From positions 165,327-229,326 of the forward strand of contig NZ_JACVBX010000013.1 in NCBI RefSeq assembly GCF_014852585.1: a stretch of 64,000 bases of DNA, written 5' to 3'. Position 1 is the stretch's first letter; each line of letters starts with the position of its first letter. Shown here in pieces: positions 9,212 to 18,276 of the stretch. Both the position numbers and the translations under genes were made by a program. This DNA is from Pseudomonas sp. PDM18 (GTDB lineage Bacteria > Pseudomonadota > Gammaproteobacteria > Pseudomonadales > Pseudomonadaceae). Under the pieces are notes generated by a model, which was given only the letters and a program-made list of their open reading frames with translations, was not told where the DNA came from and did no database searches.

Positions 9212-9607
9212 ATGCCGTCGTACCGCTCGTTGCTGCCCCTCACCCTGGCCCTGCTCGCCGGCTGCGCCGGGCAGACCAAGCCCGTGGTCACCCTGGAAGA
9301 CGCCGCCGACTGCAAGCCGCTGAAACTGCACACCGGCCAGGAGCTGGTGCTGATCCTGCCGAGCAACCCAACCACCGGTTTCCGCTGGGAGATGCGCAAC
9401 GCTGCCAACGGCCTGCTGCGCGCCCTCGGCCCGGAGGTCTACAGCAATCCGGAAGACGCAGGTCTGGTCGGCAGCGCCGGCGAATCCACCTGGCGCTTCC
9501 GCGTGACCGCTCCCGGCGAAGACACACTGGAATTGGCCTACCGCCGCCCCTGGGAAGCCGAAGTAGCCCCGGCGAAGACCTTCATCTGCCCGATCAGCGT
9601 CAAGTAA
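9212..9607 (+). CDS. Chagasin-family (I42) peptidase inhibitor-like lipoprotein
   Basis: A predicted lipoprotein of 131 residues. The start ATG at 9212 follows a CAGGAG Shine-Dalgarno, and the signal peptide ends in the lipobox LLAGC. The mature part contains NPTTGFRWEM, the hallmark NPTTG loop of chagasin-like cysteine-peptidase inhibitors (MEROPS I42). A late YRRPWE segment matches the conserved RPW of that family. Family knowledge suggests a small immunoglobulin-like fold that inhibits papain-type proteases. The target in this bacterium is unknown. An upstream in-frame ATG (9164) would place the signal peptide internally and is rejected. Confidence 0.82.
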   Translation: MPSYRSLLPLTLALLAGCAGQTKPVVTLEDAADCKPLKLHTGQELVLILPSNPTTGFRWEMRNAANGLLRALGPEVYSNPEDAGLVGSAGESTWRFRVTAPGEDTLELAYRRPWEAEVAPAKTFICPISVK

Positions 9608-9728
9608 AGCGCGCGCTCAGCAGACCCTCAACCGGCGCCAAAAGCCGCCCGCGCTGACGCCTTCGGCCTGTGGGCCGGGCGCCGCGCTGGGGCACAGTGG
9701 GCGTTCATTTTCTTCGGGAGGGAACCCC

Positions 9729-10403
9729 ATGCGCTGGGCACTCTTGGCACTCATCGGCGGTGCCGCCTACCTGTTCGCCGTCACCTTCGACTTGCCCACG
9801 CTGCGCATGCTGTGCAAGCCGCTACCGGCGCTGGCCATGCTGCTGTGGATTCTCGCCACGCCCGCCGACGGCTATCGCCGCTGGGTCGCCATCGGCCTGG
9901 TGCTGTCGATGCTTGGCGACATCCTGCTGGAGTGGCCGATCAACGCCTTCGTGCCCGGCCTCGCCGCCTTCCTGCTGGCACATCTTGCGTACCTGGTCGC
10001 CTACCTGGGCGACACCCGCCGTTTCGCCCCGCTCGGGCTGCTGGTTGCAGGCAGCATGGGTGGCGGCCTGTTCTCCCTGCTCTACAGCCGCGGTCTCGGC
10101 CCGCTGCTGCTGCCCATCGCGCTATACAGCCTGACCATCAGCGCCATGCTCTGGCGCGCCGTTGCCCGCCTTGGCGTGCCCACGATCACCAAGGCCAGCC
10201 AGGCGTTCGCTGCCCTGGGCGCGCTGCTGTTCGTCAGCTCCGATTCGATGATCGGCATCAGCCGCTTCGTCGCTGCTTTCGACGGCTCCTCCTACGCCAT
10301 CATGCTCACCTACTGGCTCGGCCAGTTCGGTATTGCCGCGTCCGTCACATCCCGTCATATCGCTCTGCCATACTCGGAAAGACAAACCACTTCCCGGGCC
10401 TGA
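9729..10403 (+). CDS. YhhN/TMEM86-family integral membrane protein
   Basis: A protein of 224 residues that is mostly hydrophobic, with about seven to eight transmembrane segments. Conserved features of the YhhN family are the KPLPALAMLLW segment near the N-terminus, the acidic LSMLGDILLEW motif and the late FVSSDSMIGISRF motif. The eukaryotic member TMEM86B is a lysoplasmalogenase, and several bacterial YhhN proteins have been assigned that vinyl-ether hydrolase activity, but the substrate here is not established. The start ATG at 9729 has GGGAGG just upstream. It ends 1 base before the next gene starts, so the two are probably co-transcribed. Confidence 0.8.
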   Translation: MRWALLALIGGAAYLFAVTFDLPTLRMLCKPLPALAMLLWILATPADGYRRWVAIGLVLSMLGDILLEWPINAFVPGLAAFLLAHLAYLVAYLGDTRRFAPLGLLVAGSMGGGLFSLLYSRGLGPLLLPIALYSLTISAMLWRAVARLGVPTITKASQAFAALGALLFVSSDSMIGISRFVAAFDGSSYAIMLTYWLGQFGIAASVTSRHIALPYSERQTTSRA

Positions 10404-10404
10404 C

Positions 10405-11151
10405 ATGCTGCGAATCGCTTCACCGCTGCTGCTACTTTGTTCGGCGCTGGCCAGCGCCGAACCCCTGCGCCTGGCCGGCGATGACTGGTGCCCTTACCTC
10501 TGCCCGAACGACCCGGACAAGCCCGGCTACCTGCTCGAAGCGCTCGGCCGGGTGCTGCCACAACCACCCCGCTTCGAGCCCCTGCCCTGGCCTCGCGCCC
10601 TGCAGATGGCCCGCGAGGGGCTGGTGGATGGCGTGGTCGGCGCCTACAGCGAAGAGTCCGCGGAGCTGCTGATCGGCGAGGAGCCCATCGGCTGGGTGAC
10701 CATGCGTTTCTACGTGCGCAACGACAATCCCTGGACCTGGAAAGGTCCGGCCTCGCTGAGCAGCCAGTCCATCGGGCTGGCCCAAGGCTATTCCTACGGC
10801 AAGGAGCTGGACGACTGGCGCGACGAGCACCTGGCCAACCATGAACAGGTGCAGGTGCTCAGCGGCGAGAAGGTGCTCGAACGCAACCTCCAGAAGCTGC
10901 TGCTCGGGCGCATCACAGTGCTGCTTGAGGACAGCCAGATCGTCGAGCACTACCTGCAGCGCCATGGCCTCTCGGAGCGCATTCAAGCGGCCGGCGAGCT
11001 CGCCGATAAACGTCCTATGTACGTCGCGCTAAACCCGCGCCTGGAAAGCGTGCAAGAGCGCCTGGCCGACCTCGACGAGGGCCTGCGCGAGCTGCGCCGC
11101 AACGACCAGTGGAAACCCCTGATGCAGGGTTACGGCATCGCCGTTGACTAG
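10405..11151 (+). CDS. Periplasmic solute-binding-like protein (SBP family 3)
   Basis: A 248-residue exported protein with a short Sec signal peptide (MLRIASPLLLLCSALASA). Its mature start, EPLRLAGDDWCPYLCPND, resembles stand-alone family-3 extracellular solute-binding proteins that are common in pseudomonads. A PWPRALQMAREGLVDGVVG segment is typical of this group. No permease or ATPase gene is adjacent, so it may be an orphan binding protein or a sensor accessory rather than part of an ABC importer. The ligand cannot be read from the sequence. The start was chosen at the ATG that directly opens the signal peptide. The alternative at 10333 overlaps yhhN heavily. Confidence 0.75.
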   Translation: MLRIASPLLLLCSALASAEPLRLAGDDWCPYLCPNDPDKPGYLLEALGRVLPQPPRFEPLPWPRALQMAREGLVDGVVGAYSEESAELLIGEEPIGWVTMRFYVRNDNPWTWKGPASLSSQSIGLAQGYSYGKELDDWRDEHLANHEQVQVLSGEKVLERNLQKLLLGRITVLLEDSQIVEHYLQRHGLSERIQAAGELADKRPMYVALNPRLESVQERLADLDEGLRELRRNDQWKPLMQGYGIAVD

Positions 11152-11238
11152 TCCTGCGAAGGCGTGAGAAAAGTCCGGCAGGGCCCTCTGTCATCGGCTA
11201 TAGATCAATCAATAAGAGACTGGGAAAAGGGGAGCTCC

Positions 11239-11811
11239 ATGCGTGCAGTAGTTCGCTCCATGTTGTTGCTGGGAGCCTGCCTGACACTCTCGGCCTGTGG
11301 CAGTCTGTTGCCCAGCGAACGCGCGGAAGTGCAGTCACCATTCCTGGATTACCAGGATGCACAGAGCCGCTACAACCAGGTCGACCCTGGCAAGACCACC
11401 AAGTCGCAGCTCTACGCACTGGGATTCGACCCGCTGTCCCAGGGCAACGCCAAGATGCTTTCGTTCATCGACGTGCGCCTGCTCTTCGTGCAGCCCAACA
11501 TCCCCATCGACTACTTGCCCGACGGCCTGGTGACCTGCCTGCAGGCCAAGGATCGCTGCGTCGGCTATGCCTTCGACTTCAACAAGACCGACAGCCAGCG
11601 CGTGGGCAGTTTCTGGGCCGACATCTTCAACTTCCGCAAGCGCCGCCAGGTGCAGGGCTGGTCGTTCCGCCCGGTGTTCGTGCTGATCGACGACGTGGTG
11701 GTGCACAAGACCAGCAACGGCGAGCCGAACATCCGCCGCATGGAAGACAAGAAGAACCCCCTCGGCCCACTGCAGGGCGCCGGCGAATACTTCTCCGACC
11801 AGCTCAAGTGA
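11239..11811 (+). CDS. Putative lipoprotein, function unknown
   Basis: A protein of 190 residues. The ATG at 11239 opens MRAVVRSMLLLGACLTLSAC, a lipoprotein signal with lipobox LSAC, after a GGGGAG ribosome site. The mature part has no motif I can assign. It contains PGKTTKSQLYALGFDP, a segment like those in SmpA/OmlA-type small lipoproteins, and ends in LGPLQGAGEYFSDQLK. The two charged stretches KRRQVQGW and KTSNGEPNIRRMEDKKN suggest surface loops. It reads in the same direction as the neighbouring genes and is separated from the preceding gene by 87 bp. Confidence 0.75.
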   Translation: MRAVVRSMLLLGACLTLSACGSLLPSERAEVQSPFLDYQDAQSRYNQVDPGKTTKSQLYALGFDPLSQGNAKMLSFIDVRLLFVQPNIPIDYLPDGLVTCLQAKDRCVGYAFDFNKTDSQRVGSFWADIFNFRKRRQVQGWSFRPVFVLIDDVVVHKTSNGEPNIRRMEDKKNPLGPLQGAGEYFSDQLK

Positions 11812-11924
11812 CCCTCGTCCGCTAACGGTTGGGCGCACCTCGCGCCTCGGCTACAATGCGCGCCCCGGCAAACCGGGCGCGCCGCGCCTGGTTGCCTGTT
11901 CAGCGTAACGAGGCCCCATCCAGC

Positions 11925-12665
11925 GTGAGCGAATCCGACCGCATCTTCGCCCAGCCGCAAGCCCAGGTTCCCGACTTCACCTTCAACGAGGACGTGGTGC
12001 GCGTCTTCCCGGACATGATCAAACGATCCGTGCCGGGCTACCCCACCATCGTCGAGAACATCGGCGTGCTCGGCGCGCGCTTCGCTGCGCCGAACAGCGT
12101 GCTCTACGACCTCGGCTGCTCGCTGGGCGCCGTGACCCAGGCGCTGCGCCGCCACGTGAAGACCGAAGGCTGCCGCGTCATCGGCGTCGACAACTCCGCA
12201 CCGATGATCGAGCGCTGCGGCGAATACCTGCGCGCCCAGGATGCCATGCACCAGGAACTACTGCCGGTCGAGCTGATCGAGGCGGACATCCTCAAGCTGG
12301 ACCTCAAGCCCTGCTCGCTGATCGCGCTGAACTTCACCCTGCAGTTCATCGCCCCCGAACAACGCCTGGAACTGCTCAGCCGCCTACGCAGCGCCCTGCT
12401 GCCCGGTGGCGCGCTGATCCTCTCGGAAAAACTGCGCTTCGCCGACGAGCAGGAGCACGAGTTGCTCACCGACCTGCACATCGACTTCAAGCGCGCCAAT
12501 GGCTACAGCGAACTGGAAATCGCCCAGAAGCGCACCGCCATCGAGAACGTCATGCGCCCCGATACCTTGGATACCCACCGCGAGCGCCTGCTGGCCGCCG
12601 GTTTCTCCAAGGTCGTGCTCTGGTTCCAGTGCCTCAACTTCGCCTCCCTGATTGCCCTGCCATGA
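11925..12665 (+). CDS. cmoA: Carboxy-S-adenosyl-L-methionine synthase CmoA
   Basis: A 246-residue Class I methyltransferase fold enzyme. It converts S-adenosyl-methionine and prephenate to carboxy-SAM for the wobble-uridine modification cmo5U34 of tRNA. The SAM motif is [16 protein letters not shown], and [10 protein letters not shown] and ALNFTLQFI follow as in other CmoA proteins. The GTG at 11925 is chosen because the family begins with [10 protein letters not shown]. Upstream extensions are not family-like. It overlaps cmoB by ATGA, indicating coupled translation. Confidence 0.95.
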   Translation: MSESDRIFAQPQAQVPDFTFNEDVVRVFPDMIKRSVPGYPTIVENIGVLGARFAAPNSVLYDLGCSLGAVTQALRRHVKTEGCRVIGVDNSAPMIERCGEYLRAQDAMHQELLPVELIEADILKLDLKPCSLIALNFTLQFIAPEQRLELLSRLRSALLPGGALILSEKLRFADEQEHELLTDLHIDFKRANGYSELEIAQKRTAIENVMRPDTLDTHRERLLAAGFSKVVLWFQCLNFASLIALP

Positions 12666-13630
12666 TCGAACGCTTCGACCTCGACCGCCTGCGCCTTGAA
12701 CTGGCCGGCACGCCACTGGAATCCTGGGCCGCCTCGTTGCCCGCGCAATTGGCCAGCAAGGTCGACGATGGCCACGGCGATCTCGAACGCTGGCTGGCCG
12801 CGGTGGACCGCCTGCCGCCGCTGCAAGCCGACGCCGTCGAGTTGCGCGAGCGCTTCAACCTCGAAGGCGCCTGCGGCGAGGACACCCGCGCACAGCTCAA
12901 GCTCGCCCTGCAAGGGCTGATTCCGTGGCGCAAGGGGCCGTTCAACCTGTTCGGTATCCACATCGACACGGAATGGCGCTCGGACTGGAAATGGGAGCGC
13001 GTTTCGCCGCACATCGATCTGGTAGGCAAGCGCGTCCTCGACGTTGGCTGCGGCAACGGTTACTACCAGTGGCGCATGCTCGGCGCCGGCGCGCGCAGCG
13101 TAGTGGGCGTGGACCCGAACTGGCTGTTCTTCTGCCAGTTCCTCGCGATGAAGCGCTACCTGCCGGACCTGCCGGCCTGGCACCTGCCCTTCGCCCTGGA
13201 AGACCTGCCCGAGAAACTGGAAGGCTTCGACACGGTGTTCTCCATGGGCGTGCTCTACCACCGCCGCTCGCCCATCGACCACCTGCTGGCGCTCAAGGAC
13301 TGCCTGCGCCGTGGCGGCGAACTGGTGCTGGAAACCCTGGTGGTGGAAGGCGACGTGAACACCGTGCTGGTGCCGGAGGACCGCTACGCGCAGATGCGCA
13401 ACGTGTGGTTCCTGCCCTCGGTGCCTGCGCTTGAGCTGTGGCTGCGCCGCGCGGGCTTCACCGACGTGCGCAGCGTGGACATCAGCCGCACCTCGGTGGA
13501 GGAACAGCGCGCCACCGAGTGGATGCGCTACCAGTCGCTGCCGGACTTCCTCGATCCGGACGACCACAGCCGTACCCTAGAAGGCCTGCCGGCGCCGCTG
13601 CGCGCTACGCTGGTGGCGCGCAAGCCCTGA
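12662..13630 (+). CDS. cmoB: tRNA U34 carboxymethyltransferase CmoB
   Basis: A 322-residue enzyme that transfers the carboxymethyl group of carboxy-SAM to 5-hydroxyuridine-34 of tRNA, giving cmo5U. An N-terminal helical part is followed by the conserved [20 protein letters not shown] and the Rossmann SAM motif [16 protein letters not shown]. Later family motifs are [17 protein letters not shown] and [13 protein letters not shown]. The length matches the family (about 323). It is translationally coupled to cmoA. Confidence 0.96.
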   Translation: MIERFDLDRLRLELAGTPLESWAASLPAQLASKVDDGHGDLERWLAAVDRLPPLQADAVELRERFNLEGACGEDTRAQLKLALQGLIPWRKGPFNLFGIHIDTEWRSDWKWERVSPHIDLVGKRVLDVGCGNGYYQWRMLGAGARSVVGVDPNWLFFCQFLAMKRYLPDLPAWHLPFALEDLPEKLEGFDTVFSMGVLYHRRSPIDHLLALKDCLRRGGELVLETLVVEGDVNTVLVPEDRYAQMRNVWFLPSVPALELWLRRAGFTDVRSVDISRTSVEEQRATEWMRYQSLPDFLDPDDHSRTLEGLPAPLRATLVARKP

Positions 13631-13639
13631 GCTGCCCAG

Positions 13640-13737
13640 GTCGAATTAGAACGTAGGGCGCATAACGCCCGAGGCGTTATCCGCCGTGGCGGCGGATAAC
13701 CCGTTCCGGGTTATGCGCCCTACGATGTCGAATCAGA
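13640..13737. repeat. Palindromic mini-element flanked by an 11-bp imperfect direct repeat
   Basis: Between the convergent ends of cmoB and pdxJ lies an inverted repeat with outer arms CGTAGGGCGCATAAC and GTTATGCGCCCTACG (13652-13724). Internal sub-palindromes built on GTTATCCGCC/GGCGGATAAC sit between them. It is bracketed by GTCGAATTAGA (13640-13650) and GTCGAATCAGA (13727-13737). Such GTAGGGCG...GTTATCC palindromes are a known intergenic repeat type in pseudomonads. It may also act as a bidirectional transcription end. Confidence 0.7.
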
Positions 13738-13743
13738 CCGCGA

Positions 13744-14487
13744 TCAGCGATTCGCCGCCGCCACGATCAGCGCCTTCATCTCGGCAACCGCCTGCTTGAA
13801 GCCCACGAACAGCGCATGTGCGACGATGGCGTGGCCGATGTTCAGCTCGTTGATCCCGGCGATGGCCGCGACGGGCTCGGCGTTGTGGTAATGCAGGCCG
13901 TGGCCGGCGTTGACGATCAGGCCATGGGACAGACCGAACTCCACGCCATCGCGGATGCGCGCCAGCTCATGGGCAGCTTCGGCCGGATTGTGCGCGTCGG
14001 CATAGCGACCGGTGTGCAACTCCACCGCCGGCGCACCAATGCGGGCAGAAGCCTCGATTTGACGTTGATCCGGATCGATGAACAGCGACACCTCGCAGCC
14101 AGCGGCCGACAGGCGCTGCACCGCTTCGCGGATGCGTGCTTCCTGGCCGGCGACATCCAGGCCACCTTCGGTGGTCAGTTCCTGGCGAGTCTCCGGCACC
14201 AGGCAGACGTGGGCCGGACGGATGATCTCGGCGAACTTCATCATCTCCTCGGTCACGCCCATCTCGAAGTTCATGCGGGTCTGCAGCACTTCGGCGAGCA
14301 CGCGCACATCGCGGTCCTGGATGTGCCGGCGATCCTCGCGCAGGTGCACGGTGATGCCGTCAGCCCCGGCTTCCTCGGCGTCCAGCGCGGCTTTCACCGG
14401 GTCGGGATAACGGGTACCGCGGGCCTGACGCAGGGTGGCGACGTGGTCGATGTTCACGCCCAGCAGGATACGATTGGCTTCAGTCAC
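13744..14487 (-). CDS. pdxJ: Pyridoxine 5'-phosphate synthase PdxJ
   Basis: A 247-residue TIM-barrel enzyme condensing 3-amino-2-oxopropyl phosphate with 1-deoxy-D-xylulose 5-phosphate to pyridoxine 5'-phosphate, the last ring-closing step of DXP-dependent vitamin B6 synthesis. Family motifs are [38 protein letters not shown] and a late [11 protein letters not shown]. The start is the GTG at 14487, which lies inside the 3' end of recO (8-base overlap). This is consistent with the conserved era-recO-pdxJ operon. Confidence 0.97.
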   Translation of the reverse strand: MTEANRILLGVNIDHVATLRQARGTRYPDPVKAALDAEEAGADGITVHLREDRRHIQDRDVRVLAEVLQTRMNFEMGVTEEMMKFAEIIRPAHVCLVPETRQELTTEGGLDVAGQEARIREAVQRLSAAGCEVSLFIDPDQRQIEASARIGAPAVELHTGRYADAHNPAEAAHELARIRDGVEFGLSHGLIVNAGHGLHYHNAEPVAAIAGINELNIGHAIVAHALFVGFKQAVAEMKALIVAAANR

Positions 14488-15184
14488 GGGAGTTGTCCTT
14501 GCGATTCATGAAGAGCTCGCGGCTGACCAGCGGTCGGCCGCCAAGATGGGGAGCGAGCGCCTGGCGCATCAGGCGCTTGGCCGCCGCCAGGGCGCCCGGG
14601 GCGTTCCAGTCGGCTTCGGCCATGGCCAGCAGGTCGGCACCATGGAACAGCCCCGGCTGCAGGCTGCCGACCGGTTCGAGGCCCGCGTCGGGCAGCAGGC
14701 GGTAGAGTCCGTTGGGCGCTACCGCCTGACCGACGATATCGGTGTCCAGGGAAAAACCATAGCCCAGGTCGTCCAGCAACCGCCATTCGAACGAGCGCAG
14801 CAGCGGTTCCAGTGGACTGCCGGCGGCCAGCAGCGGCAGGGTCGCACGGTAGTGCTCGAACAGCACGGGATGCGGGTCTTCAACGGGCAGCAGGCGGACC
14901 ATCAGCTCGTTCAGGTACAGGCCGCTGAACAGCGCTTCGCCACTGAGCAGGTTGGGGATGCCGTTGGGCTCCAGGCGCACGACATTCTTCAGGTCGCTGC
15001 GCCCGCGGAATTCGCCCTCCAGGGGCACGAACGGTCGCGCCAGTGCTCCAGCCTTGCCCCGCGCGCCACGCAGAACGGCGCGCAAGCGCCCCTGCGGGGT
15101 GAAGAAATCCACCAGCGCGCTGGTTTCCTTGTAGGGACGGCTGTGCAGGACGAAGGCGGCTTGGGCAGTAGAAGCGAGGCTCAT
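14480..15184 (-). CDS. recO: DNA repair protein RecO
   Basis: A 234-residue recombination mediator of the RecFOR pathway that helps load RecA onto SSB-coated single-stranded DNA. An N-terminal OB-fold begins at [20 protein letters not shown], and a helical C-terminal domain contains [14 protein letters not shown] and [14 protein letters not shown]. The protein contains no cysteine, so it lacks the zinc motif found in some RecO proteins. The Shine-Dalgarno is not prominent. It follows era by 89 bp and overlaps pdxJ. Confidence 0.95.
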   Translation of the reverse strand: MSLASTAQAAFVLHSRPYKETSALVDFFTPQGRLRAVLRGARGKAGALARPFVPLEGEFRGRSDLKNVVRLEPNGIPNLLSGEALFSGLYLNELMVRLLPVEDPHPVLFEHYRATLPLLAAGSPLEPLLRSFEWRLLDDLGYGFSLDTDIVGQAVAPNGLYRLLPDAGLEPVGSLQPGLFHGADLLAMAEADWNAPGALAAAKRLMRQALAPHLGGRPLVSRELFMNRKDNSRD

Positions 15185-15273
15185 GGCGCTGCGCCTGGAG
15201 TGGGAAGTCGGGAGGCGGGCGCGCTCAGGCGCCCGAAGGGTGCGCCCCGCGAATGCTCGCGGGGCGCTGAAGG

Positions 15274-16215
15274 TCAGAGGTCGCCGTAGCCCAGCGAACG
15301 CAGTGCGCGCTCGTCGTCGGACCAGCCGCCTTTCACTTTCACCCAGAGGTTGAGCATGACTTTGGAGTCGAACAGCACTTCCATGTCCTTGCGGGCGTTC
15401 TGACCGATGCTTTTGATGCGATCGCCCTTGTCGCCGATGATGATCTTCTTCTGGCCGTCGCGTTCCACCAGGATCAGCGCATGGATGTGCAGGATCGGAC
15501 CGTCCTGCTTGAACTCTTCGATCTCCACGGCGACCTGGTATGGCAGCTCGGCGCCCAGCTGGCGCATGATCTTCTCGCGCACCAGTTCGGCGGCGAGGAA
15601 GCGGCTGCTGCGGTCGGTGATCTGATCTTCCGGGAAGAAGTGGTCATTTTCCGGCAGACGCTCGGCCACCAGACCTTCGAGCACGTCGAGGTTCTGCCCG
15701 TGCTGGGCGGAAATCGGCACGACTTCGGCGTTGGGCAGTTGCTCGGCCAGCCACTGCAGGTGCGGCAGCAGCTCGCCCTTGTCTTCCATGCGGTCGACCT
15801 TGTTCACCGCCAGCAGGACCGGGCAGCTCACGTACTTGACCTTGTCGTAGACCATCTGGTCTTCGTCGGTCCAGCGGTTGCGGTCGACGACGAAGATCAC
15901 CACGTCGACGTCCTTCAGCGCGGCGCTGGCCGAACGGTTCATGTAGCGGTTCAGCGCCTTGTCGTTGTCCTTGTGCAGGCCGGGGGTGTCGACATACACC
16001 GCCTGCACGTCACCCTCGGTCTTGATGCCCAGCAGGGTGTGGCGCGTGGTCTGCGGCTTGCGCGAGGTGATCGCCAGCTTCTGCCCGAGGATGTGGTTGA
16101 GCAGAGTCGACTTGCCTACGTTGGGGCGGCCGACGATGGCAACGTAACCGCAACGAACGGTTCCTGCTTCATCGTGCTCGGATGGGTCGTGCTGGTCTTG
16201 CTCGTGCTCACTCAT
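15274..16215 (-). CDS. era: GTPase Era
   Basis: A 313-residue essential GTPase that binds 16S rRNA near its 3' end and assists 30S subunit maturation. The G1 loop [13 protein letters not shown]3 DTPGLH and G4 NKVD are present. The C-terminal KH domain contains the [15 protein letters not shown] segment. The start at 16215 gives [19 protein letters not shown], a highly acidic N-terminal extension, and overlaps the rnc stop by 8 bases. A farther in-frame start at 16230 is less likely. Confidence 0.97.
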   Translation of the reverse strand: MSEHEQDQHDPSEHDEAGTVRCGYVAIVGRPNVGKSTLLNHILGQKLAITSRKPQTTRHTLLGIKTEGDVQAVYVDTPGLHKDNDKALNRYMNRSASAALKDVDVVIFVVDRNRWTDEDQMVYDKVKYVSCPVLLAVNKVDRMEDKGELLPHLQWLAEQLPNAEVVPISAQHGQNLDVLEGLVAERLPENDHFFPEDQITDRSSRFLAAELVREKIMRQLGAELPYQVAVEIEEFKQDGPILHIHALILVERDGQKKIIIGDKGDRIKSIGQNARKDMEVLFDSKVMLNLWVKVKGGWSDDERALRSLGYGDL

Positions 16216-16900
16216 GGCCATTCTCCACACCCAGGGCTGCCAGCGCGGCGGCGGCTGCCACCTGCTCGGCGATGCGGCGGCTACCGCCGTGACCGTGGGT
16301 CTTATCGTTCAGCAGGGCCACCTCGCACTCTACGAAGAAAGTGCGGCAATGCGGTTCGCCCTGGATATCCACCACGTCGTAACGCGGCAGTTCGCACCCG
16401 CGGGACTGCAGGAATTCCTGCAGGCGGGTCTTGGGGTCCTTGTTGGTATCCACCGGGGTCAGCTCGCGCAGTTGCGGGCCAAGCCAGTCCATGATCCGCT
16501 CACGGGCGGAATCCATGCCAGTGTCCAGATAGATGGCGCCAATCAGCGCCTCCATGGCGTCAGCCAGGATCGACTCGCGACGATAACCGCCGCTCTTCAG
16601 CTCACCCGAGCCCAGTCGCAGGTAATCCCCGATCTCGAAACCGCGGGCCAGCAGGGCCAGAGTCTCGCCTTTCACCAGTCGCGCGCGCAGGCGCGACAGT
16701 TGGCCTTCGCGGGCCTGGGGAAAGTGGGTGAACAGGGCTTCGCCGATGACGAAGTTGAGGATGGCGTCACCGAGGAACTCCAGGCGCTCGTTGTTGCGCC
16801 CGGCGAAACTGCGATGGGTCAGCGCCAGGACCATCAGGTCCTGGTCGCGGAAGGTGTAGCCAAGCTTGCGCTCGAGTCGATCCAGACTGTTGTTACTCAC
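16208..16900 (-). CDS. rnc: Ribonuclease III
   Basis: A 230-residue double-strand-specific endoribonuclease for rRNA processing and mRNA turnover. The RNase III signature [16 protein letters not shown] (residues 37-52) carries the Mg-binding Glu/Asp. A C-terminal double-stranded RNA-binding domain begins near [20 protein letters not shown]. The start is GTG at 16900, overlapping the stop of the DUF4845 gene (GTGA), and the gene overlaps era at its end. This tight packing indicates a single transcript. Confidence 0.97.
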   Translation of the reverse strand: MSNNSLDRLERKLGYTFRDQDLMVLALTHRSFAGRNNERLEFLGDAILNFVIGEALFTHFPQAREGQLSRLRARLVKGETLALLARGFEIGDYLRLGSGELKSGGYRRESILADAMEALIGAIYLDTGMDSARERIMDWLGPQLRELTPVDTNKDPKTRLQEFLQSRGCELPRYDVVDIQGEPHCRTFFVECEVALLNDKTHGHGGSRRIAEQVAAAAALAALGVENGHE

Positions 16901-17274
16901 GGCATTCGTACACGGAATTCTTTGTCAAATTTGACCACCAGGTCGATGTTTTGCACCAGCGGCTCGCGTTTTTCGTATTTCAGGTGGGCGCGGAACTCGT
17001 TGTTCTCGAGTTTCACGTCCAGCGCGTCATCCAGCTTGAGGTCGCGGATGTTGTTGAGCATCAGTGCCTTGTCCACATAGGAGTAGAACTCCGGAACGGT
17101 ACGCACTTCGGCAGCCTTGTCGGTTTCCACCGAGGTGATGGCCTTCTCGATGGCGTAGTAGTCCAGGTAATGCGGAATGATCTTGAACGCGGCACTGGCG
17201 AGAAACGCCACGATGGCGAGCACGACCAGCCAACCCAGCAACGACATTCCCTTCTGCGAACGTGCGTACGTCAT
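16897..17274 (-). CDS. DUF4845 family pilin-like membrane protein
   Basis: A protein of 125 residues. It starts [32 protein letters not shown], a short positively charged leader followed by a long hydrophobic helix. This resembles class III signal/pseudopilin N-termini (QKGMSLLGW), but Glu+5 is absent. The remainder is a soluble domain rich in charged residues. The family (DUF4845) is regularly found between lepB and rnc in gammaproteobacteria and its function is not established. It overlaps rnc by 4 bases. Confidence 0.8.
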   Translation of the reverse strand: MTYARSQKGMSLLGWLVVLAIVAFLASAAFKIIPHYLDYYAIEKAITSVETDKAAEVRTVPEFYSYVDKALMLNNIRDLKLDDALDVKLENNEFRAHLKYEKREPLVQNIDLVVKFDKEFRVRMP

Positions 17275-17333
17275 ATCGACCTCATGTCGGTATCTTTCTT
17301 ATTTGCCCGCCAACCACGACGGGTCCAAGTGAA

Positions 17334-17367
17334 GCGGGGCTGCCTCGCTCCCCGCGTGCAGCCCCGC
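17334..17367. other. Inverted repeat between lepB and the DUF4845 gene
   Basis: Perfect 10-bp arms GCGGGGCTGC and GCAGCCCCGC are separated by 14 bases and followed on the plus strand by a T-run (CTTTTTC). The flanking genes read leftward, so the T-run is on the wrong strand for an ordinary lepB terminator. It may attenuate or process the leftward message, or block antisense transcription. Confidence 0.5.
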
Positions 17368-17416
17368 CTTTTTCTAGCACCGTTCCAGCCTTGCCGGCCT
17401 GCAACGTCTCACAAGT

Positions 17417-18271
17417 TTAGTGAATCACGCCGACTCGCGAGAAATTCGGCAGATTGCGCATCTTCGGATCCGGCCAGCTCATCCACACCGCAAAGGCCTT
17501 GCCGACGATATTGCGGTCCGGAACCATGCCCAGCAGGTCCTTCGGAATCTTCGGATCGTTCCAGTAGCGGCTGTCGTTGGAGTTGTCGCGGTTGTCGCCC
17601 ATCATGAAGTAATGGCCAGCCGGCACTTTCCACTGCTTGCCCGGCTCGATGCGGAAGCGGGTCATTTCCTTGCGGATCATGTGCTCCACCGCGCCCAGCT
17701 TCTCCTGGTACAGGGTCACGCTGCCCAGGGTGCCCGGCTCCTCGCCCACCAGCGACTCGGCCACGGCCTGGTCGTTGATGAAAAGGCGCTTGTCGCTGGT
17801 GTAGCGGATGGTGTCGCCCGGCACGCCGATGACACGCTTGATGTAGTTGATGTTCGGGTCACTGGGGTAGCGGAACACCATGACATCGCCACGCTGCGGG
17901 TCACCCACCGGGATCACCTTGGTGTCGAGCACCGGCAGGCGGATGCCGTAGGCGAACTTGTTCACCAGGATGAAATCGCCCACTTCCAGGGTCGGCTTCA
18001 TCGAACCCGACGGGATCTGGAAGGGCTCGACGAGGAACGAACGCAGCACCAGCACGATGAACAGCACCGGGAAGAACGACTTGCCGTACTCGACGAGCAC
18101 CGGCTCCTTGTTCAGTTTCTCCAGCACTTCCGGGTCAGCTTCGCTGACCGATCCTTCATAGGCGGAAATGGCCGCCCGGCGACGCGGCGCGAACAGCACC
18201 AGGTCCACCAGGGCGAGAACGCCACATACCGCAACGGCAATCACCAGCAACAGCGGGAAATTCAGGGTCAT
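17417..18271 (-). CDS. lepB: Signal peptidase I LepB
   Basis: A 284-residue inner-membrane serine-lysine dyad protease that removes Sec and Tat signal peptides. Two N-terminal membrane segments (about 4-26 and 65-80) precede the catalytic box FQIPSGSMKPTL with nucleophile S90. The general base K145 lies in YIKRVIGVPGD, and the late GDNRDNSNDSR box is intact. The ATG at 18271 is preferred. A TTG nine bases upstream would overlap the lepA stop. The 5-base gap to lepA fits the conserved lepA-lepB operon. Confidence 0.97.
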   Translation of the reverse strand: MTLNFPLLLVIAVAVCGVLALVDLVLFAPRRRAAISAYEGSVSEADPEVLEKLNKEPVLVEYGKSFFPVLFIVLVLRSFLVEPFQIPSGSMKPTLEVGDFILVNKFAYGIRLPVLDTKVIPVGDPQRGDVMVFRYPSDPNINYIKRVIGVPGDTIRYTSDKRLFINDQAVAESLVGEEPGTLGSVTLYQEKLGAVEHMIRKEMTRFRIEPGKQWKVPAGHYFMMGDNRDNSNDSRYWNDPKIPKDLLGMVPDRNIVGKAFAVWMSWPDPKMRNLPNFSRVGVIH

Positions 18272-18276
18272 AGGGT

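Noticed and set aside
11829..11924. Upstream extension of cmoA to an earlier ATG
   Set aside because: The added residues are not CmoA-like. The family begins at [10 protein letters not shown], reached from the GTG at 11925.
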